Shown: one piece after another, positions 48,906-59,872 of the stretch | Position numbering within the stretch: the first letter of the stretch is position 1 | Layout: each line of letters begins with the position of its first letter | Origin: Aaosphaeria pasadenensis | Taxonomy: Eukaryota > Ascomycota > Dothideomycetes > Pleosporales | Reading direction: 5' to 3' | DNA: 64,000 nucleotides | Assembly: GCA_022813625.1 (NCBI GenBank) | Contig: JAKLMB010000045.1 | Span: 183,477 to 247,476 of the forward strand | The notes under the pieces: model-generated | Seen by the model: only the letters and a program-made list of their open reading frames with translations | What the model was told of the DNA's origin: nothing | Database searches by the model: none | Position numbers and translations under genes: made by a program

Positions 48906-50373
48906 ATGGCATCGTTCACAAAGCTCGAGCAGATCGAGCTACCGGCGGCCTTCGACGCGCATGTGCACTTGCGCGACGGCGAGATGTCGCAGCTCGTCAC
49001 GCCTACGATCCGCCAGGGCGGCGTGAACCAGGTCTATGTCATGGTGAGTAAGAGAAAGGGATTGATATCTGGGGTCGTTTTGAAATCGAGAGATTTGAAT
49101 GTTGATTGAGCAATTGAGACTGCACTGTGTACTTCCTCTTGAAATGGACATGGAGAGGAAGATATACTTGCAATTGCTTTCCTTCTACACCATTTCTTTT
49201 CTTCACTTTTAAAAGAGCAAGGAAGAAGTCCAATTGTCTTCACCATCTTCCCCTACATCACAACCCCTCAACCGCAAACGCAACCCGCAAACGCAAAAGA
49301 CCACAACCCGCTAACTTTCCTCCCCCAACACAGCCCAACCTCGTCCCACCCATCACGACCGTCCAGCAATGCCTCGCCTACCGCGACCGCCTGCGCGCCA
49401 TCGAGCCGAACGTTGACTACCTCATGTCTCTCTACCTACACGAGTCCATCACTCCAGAAGTCATCCGCGAGGCCAAGAAGGCCGGCATCACAGGCGTGAA
49501 GTCGTATCCCGCCGGCGTCACCACCGTACGTCCCCTCCCCTCCCTCTCCCCTCCCAACCCCCAACACCACAGCTAACACCATCTCTCGCACAGAACTCCT
49601 CCTCCGGCGTCCTCTCCTACGAGCCCTTCTACCCCGTCTTCGCAGAAATGGAATCCCAAAACATGATCCTAAACCTCCACGGCGAAGTCCCGTCCACCCC
49701 ACCCCTCTCCTCCGCCTCCTCCACATCCTCCCCGGCAGTCACGATCCTCAACGCCGAGCCCGCCTTCCTCCCCACCCTCCTATCCCTCCACCAAAAGTTC
49801 CCGAACCTCCGCATCATCCTCGAGCACTGCAGCACGGCGGCCGCGCTCGCCGCAGTCCGGGCGTGCGGCCCCAGCGTCGCGGGCACCATCACCGCGCACC
49901 ATTTAAGCCTCGTCGTTGACGACTGGGCGGGTGACCCGTTTTGCTTCTGCAAGCCGGTGGCGAAGACGCCGGAGGATCGGGATGCGTTGTTGAAGGCTGT
50001 GGTGGGGAGTGGCGGGAGGTTCTTTCTGGGGACGGATAGCGCGCCGCATGATAGGGGGAAGAAGAGGGGGGAGGATAAGGTGGCGGCGGGGGTGTTTACG
50101 CAGGGGAATGCGGTGGGGTATGTGCTTGATGCGCTCGAGGTGGGTGTGAAGAGGGGGGTGTTTGGGGAGGGGGAGGTCACGCAGGATGTGTTGGACGGGT
50201 TTTTTGGGGGTTGGGGGAGGAGGTTTTATGGGGTTGAGGAGAAGAGTGGTGAGAGGGTTGTGTTGAGGAGGGGGGGTGCGAAGGTGGTGGATGTGTTGAG
50301 GAAGGATGGGGTTGGTGTTGAGGTTGTGCCATTTAGGAGGGGGGAGAGCACTTGGGGGGTGGAGTGGAAGTAG
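48906..50373 (+). CDS. URA4: Dihydroorotase
   Basis: Three exons, 48906-49043, 49334-49525 and 49594-50373, give 369 residues. The enzyme cyclises carbamoyl aspartate to dihydroorotate, the third step of pyrimidine synthesis. Metal and catalytic residues are visible: H19 and H21 in DAHVHLRDG, the carboxylated lysine K102 in GVKSYPAG, histidines in LHGEVP and LEHCSTA, and the aspartate in GTDSAPH. A Ser/Pro-rich insertion (about residues 140-150) is local. Intron 1 is long (290 nt), intron 2 is 68 nt, both GT-AG; removal joins VYVM to PNLVPPI as expected. The last exon has a strong strand skew, C-rich first and G-rich after about 49940. Its stop is 192 bp from the formamidase stop (convergent). 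Confidence 0.95.
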
Positions 50374-50565
50374 GAAGTTCATGGTTGGGTTGAAAGGACG
50401 ACTTGTTCATCGTTGTGGTCTGTTTACTGGTTTGTACAAAACAAAAATACCAAATTTCTCGCTCATGTTACAAGCAATTCCACCATGCCATGTGTGAACT
50501 AGAAAGCAAGAATCGAAGGAGACACATCTTCATCAAAAGCACACGGCAAAGACCTCACGCCGGAC

Positions 50566-52146
50566 TTAGCTACTCGCATAGGCGCAAGAGCCCATGTCCT
50601 TCTTCTCGGGCTTGACATGGGGCATGATGTCAAAGTCAAATATGTCAACCGGCAGACCTATGGTGGTACACACGTTTGGAATGTCCACGATACCCGCAAT
50701 GTGGCCTTCGATTGGCGCGCAACTGAGCAGGAGGTAGATTTGATAGTCGCTGTATCCTGTTATCGTTCGTCAGCATCGTTCTTATTTTCCTATATTGTAT
50801 CTTTCTGTGCTCGGTACAAGTACGTAGGACACGGATGCCTTACCGAATCGTCGCAAATACTCGATGACACGCAGGCAGTTCTGTCGATACGCAACAGTAG
50901 CATCGAGGTAGTGTTGTTTGCCATTTTCGTCGACGGAAAATCCCTCGAAGTAGATGTACCTTCCTGGACCGAATTGTGGTTGTACGGGGCCTGGGATGTA
51001 GATGGGCGATTTCATGCCGAGTTGTTCCATTCCACCCTTCATGACGGTGAACTTGATGGTAATAACGCCTGCCATTTCGATGGCGCCACAAAATGATATC
51101 TCGCCATCGCCCTCTGTAGGTGGTTCGGACGAACAATTAGCCATTTGAACTTAGATAAGAAAACAGGTCGAGGTAAACTTACGAGAAAAGTGCAAATCGC
51201 CAACACTGAACTTAGCACCCTTAACATGCACAGGCAGGTAAACTTTGCTCCCACGGGATAAATTTTTGATATCACAATTGCCGCCGTGCTCAGGACGACC
51301 AGGGATGGTACGTGCACCCTCCTCGCCCACCTTCTTCTTGATGTCCTCTGGTGCTGATCCTGCATGCACATTCTGTGGGTTCGGAGGCTGGGCGACGACG
51401 CGGTCAAGATGCGAGTGTGTGCTGATAAGCTCGGCCTCGCGTTTGTTCCAGGTGGAAAGAACTTCAGGGGATGGTGCACAGCCTAGGATGCCGGGATGGA
51501 TGAGACCGGCAAATCGAACGCCGGGGATGTGACGTGAGGAACAAAATACGCCTTCGAAGTCCCAGATGGCTTTGGCTCTGTGTTGTGAGAGGCACTCGTG
51601 TCAGTCGCTTTTGACCAGATCTTGTATCATAATACCTTGGGGTGAGAGATAGGGCAGTCTTACGGCTTAGGGTAGATCTCGTCGAGGAAGCCCCCTCCGT
51701 TTTCTTTTGAGAAAATTCCTGTGAATCCCCAAGGTTGGTCTTGCAGTGGCTGGACATCTTGGATCTCGACGATGAGGATGTCTCCTGGCTCCGCCGTCTC
51801 GACGTCGAATGGGCCAGTGAGGTAGTGGATCTTTGTTAGGTCGACGTCCCGAACATCATCTGCGGAATCATTGTTGCCGATCTGACCTCCAGTCCAGTCC
51901 ACACATTCAATCTTTACGACTTCGTTGTTCTTGATAGTACCATAAGAAGGAACTATACTATGGTCAGCGATTGGGAAGTACCAAGGCGACAGGCTGGACT
52001 TTACCGTCAGGATGCCAGCGATTCTATGAAAGATTAGCTCTGATCTTAACAATGTGTAAAGCTTGACTTGCATGGAGACATTCCTGCTCAGCAGCGGGCT
52101 TGTCTAAAGATACTTTGGCAGCGTAACGAATCTCTTGTTTTCCCAT
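50566..52146 (-). CDS. fmdS: Formamidase (FmdA/AmdA family)
   Basis: Six exons, complement(50566-50756, 50844-51113, 51183-51577, 51664-51952, 52005-52023, 52072-52146), give 412 residues, the family length. It hydrolyses formamide to formate and ammonia, a nitrogen-scavenging activity of ascomycetes. Hallmarks are MGKQEIRYAAKVSLDKPA at the start, VKIECVDWTGGQI, NDSADDVRDVDL, GDILIVEIQDVQP, RPEHGGNCDIKNLSRGSKVY and QPQFGPGRYIYFEGFSV. Intron 1 uses a GC donor (GCAAGT...TCATAG, 52024-52071); only this choice restores ECLHNRWHPD across the 19-nt second exon. The other introns are GT-AG of 52-87 nt. The upstream member of the pair on this strand is the UsgS-like gene, 555 bp away. Confidence 0.93.
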
Positions 52147-52701
52147 TATGACGAGTTGGTGTTGATCACGTTGAAAAGTTGCTGCAGACGAATTGATCCT
52201 CACAGAGCTAAAGAGAGTGATATGAAAGCGGTATATTGCTTCGAGATTGCAGAGCCGGAAATGGCTCCTCTAAATATGACCCCTCAGCGGGGAAGTGGAT
52301 GTCACCAGGAGCAGATAGTGACATAGTCCTACCACCCATAGATAGCTTCCGAGAAAAGGAGATGATCAGGGCAGGTGATAAGCGCAAGGAGATAGCTACA
52401 AGCTGCTGTTACGTACCGGGAGCTACTCAGCATCGGGTGGTTCACCATAGCTCCCAAGGGTATGGCTTAGCCCCACTGCGGGGTAGATTCATCCTATCCT
52501 TTAACTGTACCCTCATGATGCAGCCGATGCGCGTGTAGTTCCGTTTACGCGTTCTTAGTGTTGGCATTCGATGCTCTTTAGATATTGTTCTTTGTCAAAG
52601 AATCGATCCATTGGCGGATATGATTCAATCCTGGCTTTGGTCTAGGCGTGTGCTATAGCAACCCTGTGCATCCAAGAACTGCCTACGTGCAGGTAGGGAC
52701 T
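52147..52701. other. Intergenic fmdS promoter region
   Basis: 555 bp with three GATA-type sites on either strand (for example AGATAG near 52312 and 52338, TGATAA near 52376). GATA factors (AreA type) control nitrogen-scavenging genes, so a nitrogen-regulated promoter is plausible. No gene is seen. Confidence 0.45.
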
Positions 52702-54064
52702 TCAGCTGAATTGTTTTCGAGGAGTTTGTCGAACTTCAGATTGTTTGACCGGTTCATGCATTGCGACATTGTATGCGTCGAGCTTCTCCCATGGCAAGCT
52801 CAGAAATTCGTGCTTGTTTTTCCATCTCACGTCCTCGGCCTTGAAGGCCTCAACCTCAGAGGGAGGAGGCGGGGGCTCCGTTACTTTCGTAATCAGATAG
52901 GCTGTAGAAGCCTCTGCCAACCCGTAGATGAGAACACCGACGAGAGGGATCTTGACGAAGACGTAGAATCCCAGACCGAAACCGAAGAGAACGCCTGCTC
53001 GGTCTTTGAACCACTTTTTCTTCTGTTCTTTCGAGTATCTGACGCGCGCGAAGTATGGTTCCAGCTAGCAGACAGTTAGAAGCCGTTGAATGCAGATTTG
53101 TACAGGAGAACTTACGAGCTCACGCATGAGGGTGCGGGAAGAGAAGTAAGCTTGTAGGAAGGTTACCAGATACCTCTTGGGCAAGACCAAAGACGTTCCG
53201 AAGATGAGGAGTGCTGGTTGCTGTCCAACTGCTCCTTGAAATGTGTAGAAACTGGCTGCAGGGAGTACGAAACGACCAACGTAGGGAATGTATGATAAGG
53301 CAAGGACGGCCAGAGAGATGCCGGCTTTCCGCCCGTACTTGACTAGGAAGATCATAATGGTTTTCTTGATATCCTTTTTGTCCTTTGGTTCCTTGGGGGC
53401 GTGCGAATCGTACATGTGTAGATTTGGGTAGTATAGTGCGCGTAGGTTGTGCGGGTTCTCGGAAGCGTGCTTCTTGACGTAGGTAGTATCCACCCATTGG
53501 AGGGAATCCATGAACCTGTCAACTGTTAGTTTGGATAGGGGGTTGGGTTGCGGTGCTCCTCACATCTTATCGAGAGTTGGGGTGATATAGCGCATTAGTG
53601 TCATCAGGAAGAAGGGGACCTGGAGGACAGTATGCTCGAGGAAATGGAGGCCGCTCACGACATCGTCATCCCATTGGGCGTGGTCCATGTTGATGACCAG
53701 CGAAAGGAACCATAGTAAAACTCTTACACCGATGATCTATGCACCGGTTAGCTTGTATTATATAGGTTGCACTATCGTTGCTGCTCTCCGGTGATTGAGC
53801 TAGTAGGAGAGCCTGTCGAGGCACATACGGGAATGGCGACAACGAGACGGATGAGGATACCTGCGGCAACAGCTATAGCTGCCTGGCGGTAGTGATCCGA
53901 GGTGAAGAGGGCTGGATTCTGGAGGGCTCGGTGCACTGGTCATTGTACGTTAGGTTGTGTTTCTATGGCGAAGATAAGACATGGTAATTGAGTGGTGGTT
54001 ACATACCACCAACAAGGGTAAGCTGTGCCCCTCGAAGAATTGCATTGGCGCCGAAATTGGACAT
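52702..54064 (-). CDS. UsgS-like multi-pass membrane protein
   Basis: Five exons, complement(52702-53064, 53116-53515, 53564-53736, 53829-53935, 54007-54064), give 366 residues, all introns GT-AG of 48-92 nt and in frame. Hydrophobic segments occur at about residues 31-52 (AIAVAAGILIRLVVAI), 56-70 (RVLLWFLSLVI), 165-205 (ISLAVLALSYIPYVGRFVLPAASFY) and 275-300 (VLFGFGLGFYVFVKIPLVGVLIYGL). The C-terminal tail is soluble, proline-rich (EPPPPPSEVEAF). I recall similar Aspergillus proteins annotated as transmembrane protein UsgS; function is unknown. The start MSNFGANAILRGAQLTLVG is the only ATG that joins the chain in frame. Confidence 0.78.
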
Positions 54065-54950
54065 GGTCGTAGAAATGAAGTTGAATTTGATATACAATTG
54101 TGGCAAAGCGAAGATGGTGGAGTGCTAAGCGCACACAGTCCTGTGGCGGACGATGTTGACGAGTGAATGCGTGAATGCGTGAATGCGTGAGTGTAGTGAG
54201 ATGAGAAAATGAGGTGTGAAGTTGTGTGTACCTACCTCGTAAGATGGAGAACGCGCGTGAGGACGATGATAGCCAATGACGTCGTTAGAAGGCCGAGACT
54301 CTCTCCCGCGCGTTCCTTCCTATCCTCCCTTGACCTTGCCCCCCCATCGCCCTTTCCTTCCCTTCCGACATCCGGGCCGTGCCAAAGCGTCCCATCCAAT
54401 CCACCATGAACTTACACAGTTCTTGTGATATGTGATCAACATATAATGACGAGTACAGTAAATGGTCATCGAGATTATTCATAACATATCAACTCTACCT
54501 AAGCAGGACCATCTAATTACTGGCGTGGTTAACTGTGCTCCGTATTGTTAAGCAAAAATGTGAAAGGTATCCACTGTGCCACCTAACCGTCGTAGTTCGT
54601 TGTAGTTGTTCTTAGATGCGGATTTACCCATTGGTACCATCCCCCATCCATGGTCCTTTCCGCTGCCTTTCCCCGTACACTGTAGTGTCAATAAGTGCTG
54701 GCAACAATACGTCCAATCATGCAATCGTGAAAACTGCTCCTTTCTACCAGCCTTTCCTTTACGGCGTAGGTAGATACCGTACAAGTCTTAGCTACGCGTA
54801 CCTACGAAATAACAAGTTAGAGATAAATTAAAGATTCCCTTGGGAAAAGTAATACTCTACCTGCGCGTAGAGGCGCATAGGCTAGGGATAGGGCTACTAC
54901 CTATGGGGGTATATAATATTACAAGCCTAGGACCTTATAATAAATATATT
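54065..54950. other. Border of conserved block and transposon-rich region
   Basis: About 890 bp. The first part is the UsgS-like promoter, with three GTGAATGC repeats (54162-54190). From about 54830 the sequence becomes AT-rich. No gene is seen. Confidence 0.5.
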
Positions 54951-55343
54951 TGTTACGATCCGAGAAATGATACCCAATAGATCAGTGTAGCAGCGACGAG
55001 GACACCGGATGGCCGAGCGCTTATGAGGGGTAAGGTCACGTGGCTCACGTGACCTCTTCACTCAGTTAATGGTGAGGATCACCAACACGTAATATCCTCA
55101 CTTCCTTACCAGTGAGGAAGTAAAATTAGACCCTAGTCCTCATTCCCTCACCAGTAAGGAAGTAAGGATAGGAATTATATAGAGAACTTAGAATACCCCT
55201 ATAGTCTTCTATATTTAACCTAAGTTAGTATTAAATAATATACTCTACTGTTCTACTGTTATTATCTTTCTTGCTTTGCAACTGCTTTAAGTTACTCTTC
55301 AGATTATCCCCGAGAACCAACCAGTAGATCCTCGATCTCAACA
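54951..55343 (+). mobile_element. Degenerate LTR, copy A (plus orientation)
   Basis: It starts TGTTACGATCC and ends GATCTCAACA. The last ~165 bp match the reverse complement of 59507-59872, and both copies have a CACGTG-based palindrome in the middle. In copy A many positions that are C or G in copy B are T or A (for example 55217-55236 against 59615-59634), consistent with RIP. The 5' portion differs strongly from copy B. No coding region or clear target-site duplication is seen, so it is probably a solo or partial LTR. Confidence 0.75.
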
Positions 55344-55485
55344 ACTGGCTGGAGGCCTAAGTAGCCTAGATTGGCCTAGCTTGATTACATAAGGCTCTCT
55401 ATAACGCTTGCTGAGGAACAATGAGTTTCCTCAGCGATTCGTCTCTATCATTAGGGGATAATAGAATCAACTCTATCTCCCTATT

Positions 55486-55594
55486 GCTAATTACCAACTT
55501 CTAAGTGCCTTACAAATTTATCCTAACATTGCTCAGCTACACGCTCCTCTTCAGATATCCGCGAAAACCAACCAGTAGATCCCTGATCTCAACA
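55486..55594 (+). mobile_element. Truncated LTR 3' end, copy C
   Basis: It ends with a third copy of the same LTR terminus (CTCCTCTTCAGATATCC ... CCAGTAGATCCCTGATCTCAACA, closest at 55543-55594). An insertion of about 35 nt separates it from further weak similarity on the left. It is a fragment beside copy A. Confidence 0.6.
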
Positions 55595-55608
55595 GCTAAC
55601 TTAATTCA

Positions 55609-55714
55609 CTGAACACCTGGATTACTGAACACCTGGATTACTGAAAACCTGGATTACTGAACACCTGGATTGCTGAAAACCTGGATTGCTGAAAACCTGG
55701 ATTACTGAAAACCT
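55609..55714. repeat. 16-bp tandem repeat (6.6 copies)
   Basis: Unit CTGAACACCTGGATTA, with copies differing at the sixth base (AACACC or AAAACC) and the last base. Six full copies plus ten bases follow LTR fragment C immediately. There are no spacers, so it is not a CRISPR-like array. Confidence 0.9.
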
Positions 55715-56149
55715 AACATTGGTAATCTCAACAAACAACTAGATCATTCCGGTCTGAAGCAATTCTGCCATTCTGTCTGGCTGGGGTTAGTAATCGGAGT
55801 TCGCAAGTTGCGCCAGATTTTCACAATGGCGGCTCATTGTCCGATCACAAAATTTGGACACGTATGAGCAGAGTCAGTGAAATTTGATGGTCACGACAAT
55901 GAGCTCATTCAACAAGTTTGCGTTAGACTTCCGGCGAAGTGCATTCCAAGAAATGTCTGTTGCAATAAGAATACCGAAGCCTCTGTCCACGATTGCCTAA
56001 CGCGTGTGTCCATGCCAAGCGTCGAAGCTGTTTGATCAACTATTTAACTAACTTCGCACCATCAGTAAGATACGTCTCTAAATCCGTGAGTCGTTCCCTG
56101 CTCGAAGATCCTAACATCGCACCAATAATTCTTGAACTTTAACGCAACA

Positions 56150-57228
56150 ATGAGTACAGTCCCTGGCATTCAAAATGTAGCCTGGTATGGAGTAAGTGCT
56201 CCATCAAACGTCTTCTGCTGTTTTCGGCTAGATATTAATTTGTGTAGACTGGCCGACTTGGCCTACAGATACTTCACCACGTTGTATCGAGCCAGAAGTT
56301 CATCATTACCCTCCTCGTACGCCGGGAGCCTGCCTCATACAGCAACCTGCCCAAAAATATCATTGTCAAGCAGATTGACTTTGCGGAGCGCTCCAGTCTC
56401 GTCGAGGCATTGGTAGGAAATGATGCGGTGGTTGTCTTCACTAGCATGGCCCCTTATAACGATATGGACAGCGTTGAGCTCGAACTTATCAATGCTTCTA
56501 TGAAGGCTGGAGTCAAATTCTTCGTTCCTTCAGAATGGGGACCGGACACCGCAGGAGGTAACGGCGCCACCACTTTCAGAATTGGACCGGATACCTTGCC
56601 TCCGACGCCCATCATCGGGATGAAGCGGGCGGTGCACAACTACCTACTTGCCAGATCCGGTGAGGGCAAGATTGACTTCGCAACCTTACACACAGGTAAT
56701 ATGCTTCTCAGTAAGTTATCTGCCTACTCGACTTTATAACACTCTCTGAAAGCGAGTCTTACTTGTCCAGATGTGGATGTTTTCGCATCAATTGATGTGC
56801 AAAAGCGTACCGCGATCCTTCCCGACGGCGGTCACCATCCATTCTCTGTCACCAGTAGGAAGACATTGGGCACGGCTTTGATCAATTTGCTTTCAAGTTA
56901 TCCCGAGAACAAGAATACATTCCACTACATCTGCGATGGCGAGGCAACATTGTATCAAGTTGTGCTCGCTTTGCAAGAAGCGACGGGGACGAAGGAGCAG
57001 TGGAATCTCTCCTCGTTCTCACTCGAGGAAAACAAGAAGAAGGCGGACGCGAACCTGAGAGAGGGCAAAATGTCACTTGTGGATTTTGTGGGTGTACTTG
57101 GTGTGCCATTCACTGGGGGGCTTACAGTATGGAAGCACCCCGATAATAATAAACTAGGACTCGAGGATCCGAGCAAGGCAAAAGCTCAGGAACTAATAAA
57201 CGAAGTGGCTCGAACGCTCTTAGTTTAG
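56150..57228 (+). CDS. NmrA-like / isoflavone-reductase-type NAD(P)-binding protein
   Basis: Three exons, 56150-56191, 56248-56710 and 56771-57228, give 320 residues; introns of 56 and 60 nt are GT-AG. The N-terminus VAWYG joined to TGRLGLQIL is the Rossmann dinucleotide-binding loop, here YGTGRLG where the usual form is GATGxxG. Then come VVFTSMAPYNDMDSVELELI, KFFVPSEWGPD and a conserved IIGMKRAVHNYL lysine-containing stretch, all typical of the atypical short-chain dehydrogenase family NmrA/PCBER. Members are NADPH-dependent reductases or redox sensors; the substrate cannot be read from sequence. The gene is intact although flanked by degraded LTRs. With the isochorismatase gene it lies between inverted LTR copies. 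Confidence 0.85.
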
Positions 57229-58111
57229 AGGATACTAGGCGCAACACATACGTAATTAACTTACCTGATTAATACCTTAAAACTTAAATTACCCTAATTC
57301 TACCAAATTAGAGGATCCAGTCTGACTATTTGTAGAATCCTTTTCGGCATGGCGGGTTTTTTGTTACGCAGGGACAGACGTTAATAAAGCTTCTTCTTTA
57401 GCTGACATACTCATTTAAATTTACTAAAGGATTCTGTTTATTTGTTCAGATAGCTTTGCACACCTTCTTAAGCTCTCTTCGATTCCTAATTCTGCCTCTC
57501 TTTTGAGAGTTGATTGCTTATATGTAAGTTTAACTGTTTCACCATGTAAGACATTCCTAACTGTTTCACCATGTAAGACATTCCTAACTGTTGGAAAGTA
57601 GATTTTAAGCATAAAGATCTAGGTAAGCATTAGCTGTAAGTAATGTTATTACTCCAGGCAACGTACAGCATCAGTCACTAAGGTAGGTAGGTGGTTGGGT
57701 CTCATGACCTCGAAGGGTTCTGGTGAGATTGGAGGGCCTTGAAAGCGGTATCTTGATACTGAGGGTTAAACGTTAATTAATTCCTGTTGTGCAGGTGTGT
57801 TGCTAAAGATGTTATAAGTAATATTCTATAAGGAAACTAGATGCAGAGAACTATATTATAGATTAATAATAAGGATCTATCTATAGGACACGTTCTGCTT
57901 ATATACATGAGTTTGCTTAGCGGATTTGTAGTATTTGTCTGAATGAATCTACAAATCCGTTACGTGATACCTGATCACGTGTCTATGTTATGGCCAGCCT
58001 CGTCTGCGTAGAGCCTGTCCGCGTATTCCTGTTCCTATAGGTCCTCTTCGTAGGATCCTTCGTCGCCCACTGGCCACTCAGAATCGTCACTGTTCGGTTC
58101 ATCCGTAACAA
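57229..58111. other. Intergenic between NmrA-like and isochorismatase genes
   Basis: About 880 bp between convergent stops. AT-rich with a 27-bp tandem repeat (57532-57592). No gene is seen. Confidence 0.5.
57532..57592. repeat. 27-bp tandem repeat (2.3 copies)
   Basis: Two perfect adjacent copies (57532-57558 and 57559-57585) of a 27-nt unit containing TTTCACCATGTAAGACATTC, followed by a 7-nt partial copy. Confidence 0.85.
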
Positions 58112-59029
58112 CTACATCTTCTGCCTAGCTTCTGGTGCTCCGTCCTCGACTATTGCTGTCCACTCCTGAACTGTCTTTACTTGGTCTACTATAACTGGCC
58201 AGATTAGGTTAGTTGCAGCATCCTTGTGCGCTGTCGAGAAGCCGGCCGTTGCATCAGTTCTGTAACGAAGTCATCTATTCATATACCCTGATGAGCTTTA
58301 GAGCGTTTGTGGAACTTACAACAAAGTTACATGATATCCACTAGTGAAAGCAAAGTTAGCACTCGGTTCAATTTTCAACTAAGTCTTGTCAGATGTAAGA
58401 ACTCACAGCTCACGTGCATATCGTGCAGTAGATTCAAGACAAGTGTTCGCAATCATTCCTGCCATAACCAAGTGAGTGATCTCACGCTGGTGTAACTGAT
58501 AATCCAGATCAGTGTTGGCGAATCCACTGAGTGCCGAGTTTCTTATATTAGCAAAATAATCAAGTAAATCACCATTAGAGACGGTATCTCTGGTTTGATG
58601 TATACTTCTTCCCTTCAGGAATTAGCATACTCGTACTCACCTACTATTCCAGTGCTTGCTGACCACCACATCTTTATTACCTAAAACATCTGGCTCCAGG
58701 CCTGGGAAGATCTCGGCTCCCCAAGTTCCTTCTTCGAGAGCTCTAGATTTACCCAATCCCGTTGTAGTGGCGTTCATATGTTTCCAGCTATCATAGTTTC
58801 CGGGCCGCCAGGTCTGATGCAATGCATAGTAAATAGGGATACGAAACTTGCGAGCTACGTTGACGAGTTCCTTCAAGTGGCGTATGGGATCGGACGCCGC
58901 CATCGATTCGCTGATGAAGCTATTGATTTTGCCCTCAGGGTGAAGGAATTCGTTGTAGACGTCAATAAGGACTACTGCAGTCTTGCCCGAAACAAAGCCT
59001 GAAGGTACGGATGGGATAGGAGTTGACAT
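58112..59029 (-). CDS. Isochorismatase-family (cysteine hydrolase) protein
   Basis: Four exons, complement(58112-58259, 58320-58340, 58407-58526, 58641-59029), give 225 residues. The family hydrolyses isochorismate, nicotinamide or related amides and esters. The catalytic triad is visible: D23 (VVLIDVYNEF), K125 (DVVVSKHWNSS) and the nucleophile C159 (AGMIANTCLESTARYA). Exon 3 is a 21-nt microexon encoding GYHVTL. The end LLTDATAGFSTAHKDAATN is typical. Introns are 114, 66 and 60 nt, all GT-AG. A simple frame search sees only the first exon, so the gene looks truncated although it is complete. The start is the ATG at 59029; a longer frame begins upstream only at a TTG. The gene converges on the NmrA-like gene. 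Confidence 0.88.
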
Positions 59030-59506
59030 TTCGTTTTTGTTTTTGGGGATTTTTCTTTGGAACAATTCCTAAGGTTATATTGAACTTTTTTTCGGATCTT
59101 GGAGCTGGAGTTTTGCGTCAGTAATTGAGTGCGCTGAAATGCTTGTATTGATGGGACTCACTAGTTCAGTCACGAAGCCGAGTTCGAGTATATGCTTTTG
59201 GGAGAGAAAGAGCTCAAGGAATTGTGTTGAAAATAATTAGGATGGAACGGAGTTCAGTAAAAAGGCGCCGATGTGATCTTGTAGATGAGATACTCGGAAA
59301 TTGATTAATAAATTGGCAATGTAGGACCTCGGCGTCGGGTTGAGTTGAGTCTTTGATTACTACTCACTTCTCCTCACGGCGCAACAAAGTGCCGCTGGAA
59401 TGCCTCAATGCACGGAAAACACCTCTGGGGAAGAGTGCTATTCAAGCAGACTCGAAACCGACGATCGTATCAGGCACAAAGATCAAAGATTTTTTGTCTG
59501 TGCTAG
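59030..59506. other. Promoter region of isochorismatase-family gene
   Basis: About 480 bp between the start codon and LTR copy B. No gene or repeat is evident. Confidence 0.5.
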
Positions 59507-59872
59507 TGTTGAGATCGAGGGATCTACTGGTTGGTTCTCGGGGATAATCTGAAGAGGAGCACGAAGCGGAGCAAGGTAGAAGTTGATAATAGCGGTAGAA
59601 CAGTAGAGTGTATTGTTCGATACTGACTTAGGTTGAACACAGAAGGCTATAAGGGCATTCTAGGTTCTCTATACATTACTAGTGATCTGAGTGATCTGGG
59701 TCTATGGTGATAAGTGAAGTACTTCCTATCCTGCATGTGGCGTTGTCATGATCTTGGTGATCTGGAAATCCAGATCACGTGTTGGGTCACGTGATCCACG
59801 TCTTCCTGGTCCGGGGGTTCGTTCTAGTGAGGATGGTATAAGAGGAGTGTCCTCCTTTCTTGGATCGTAACA
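59507..59872 (-). mobile_element. Solo LTR, copy B (minus orientation)
   Basis: Read on the minus strand it starts TGTTACGATCC and ends GATCTCAACA, 366 bp. It retains CpG and CpA steps that are TpA or TpG in copy A, so it is the less mutated copy. It contains CACGTG palindromes (59777-59793). Neither flank continues into a coding region. Flanking pentamers (GCTAG and ATAGC) do not form a direct target-site duplication. Confidence 0.75.

Larger units (their letters stand above)
55344..56149. other. Promoter side of the NmrA-like gene, with repeats
   Basis: About 800 bp holding the LTR fragment and the 16-bp tandem array described separately, then 435 bp directly upstream of the NmrA-like start without a visible gene. 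Confidence 0.5.

Noticed and set aside
55009..55035. GGATGGCCGAGCG resembling the A box of a tRNA-Ser gene
   Set aside because: No B box, anticodon arm or acceptor pairing follows; it lies inside LTR copy A.
55609..55714. Regular repeat considered as a CRISPR-like array
   Set aside because: Units are directly adjacent with no spacers, and the genome is eukaryotic.
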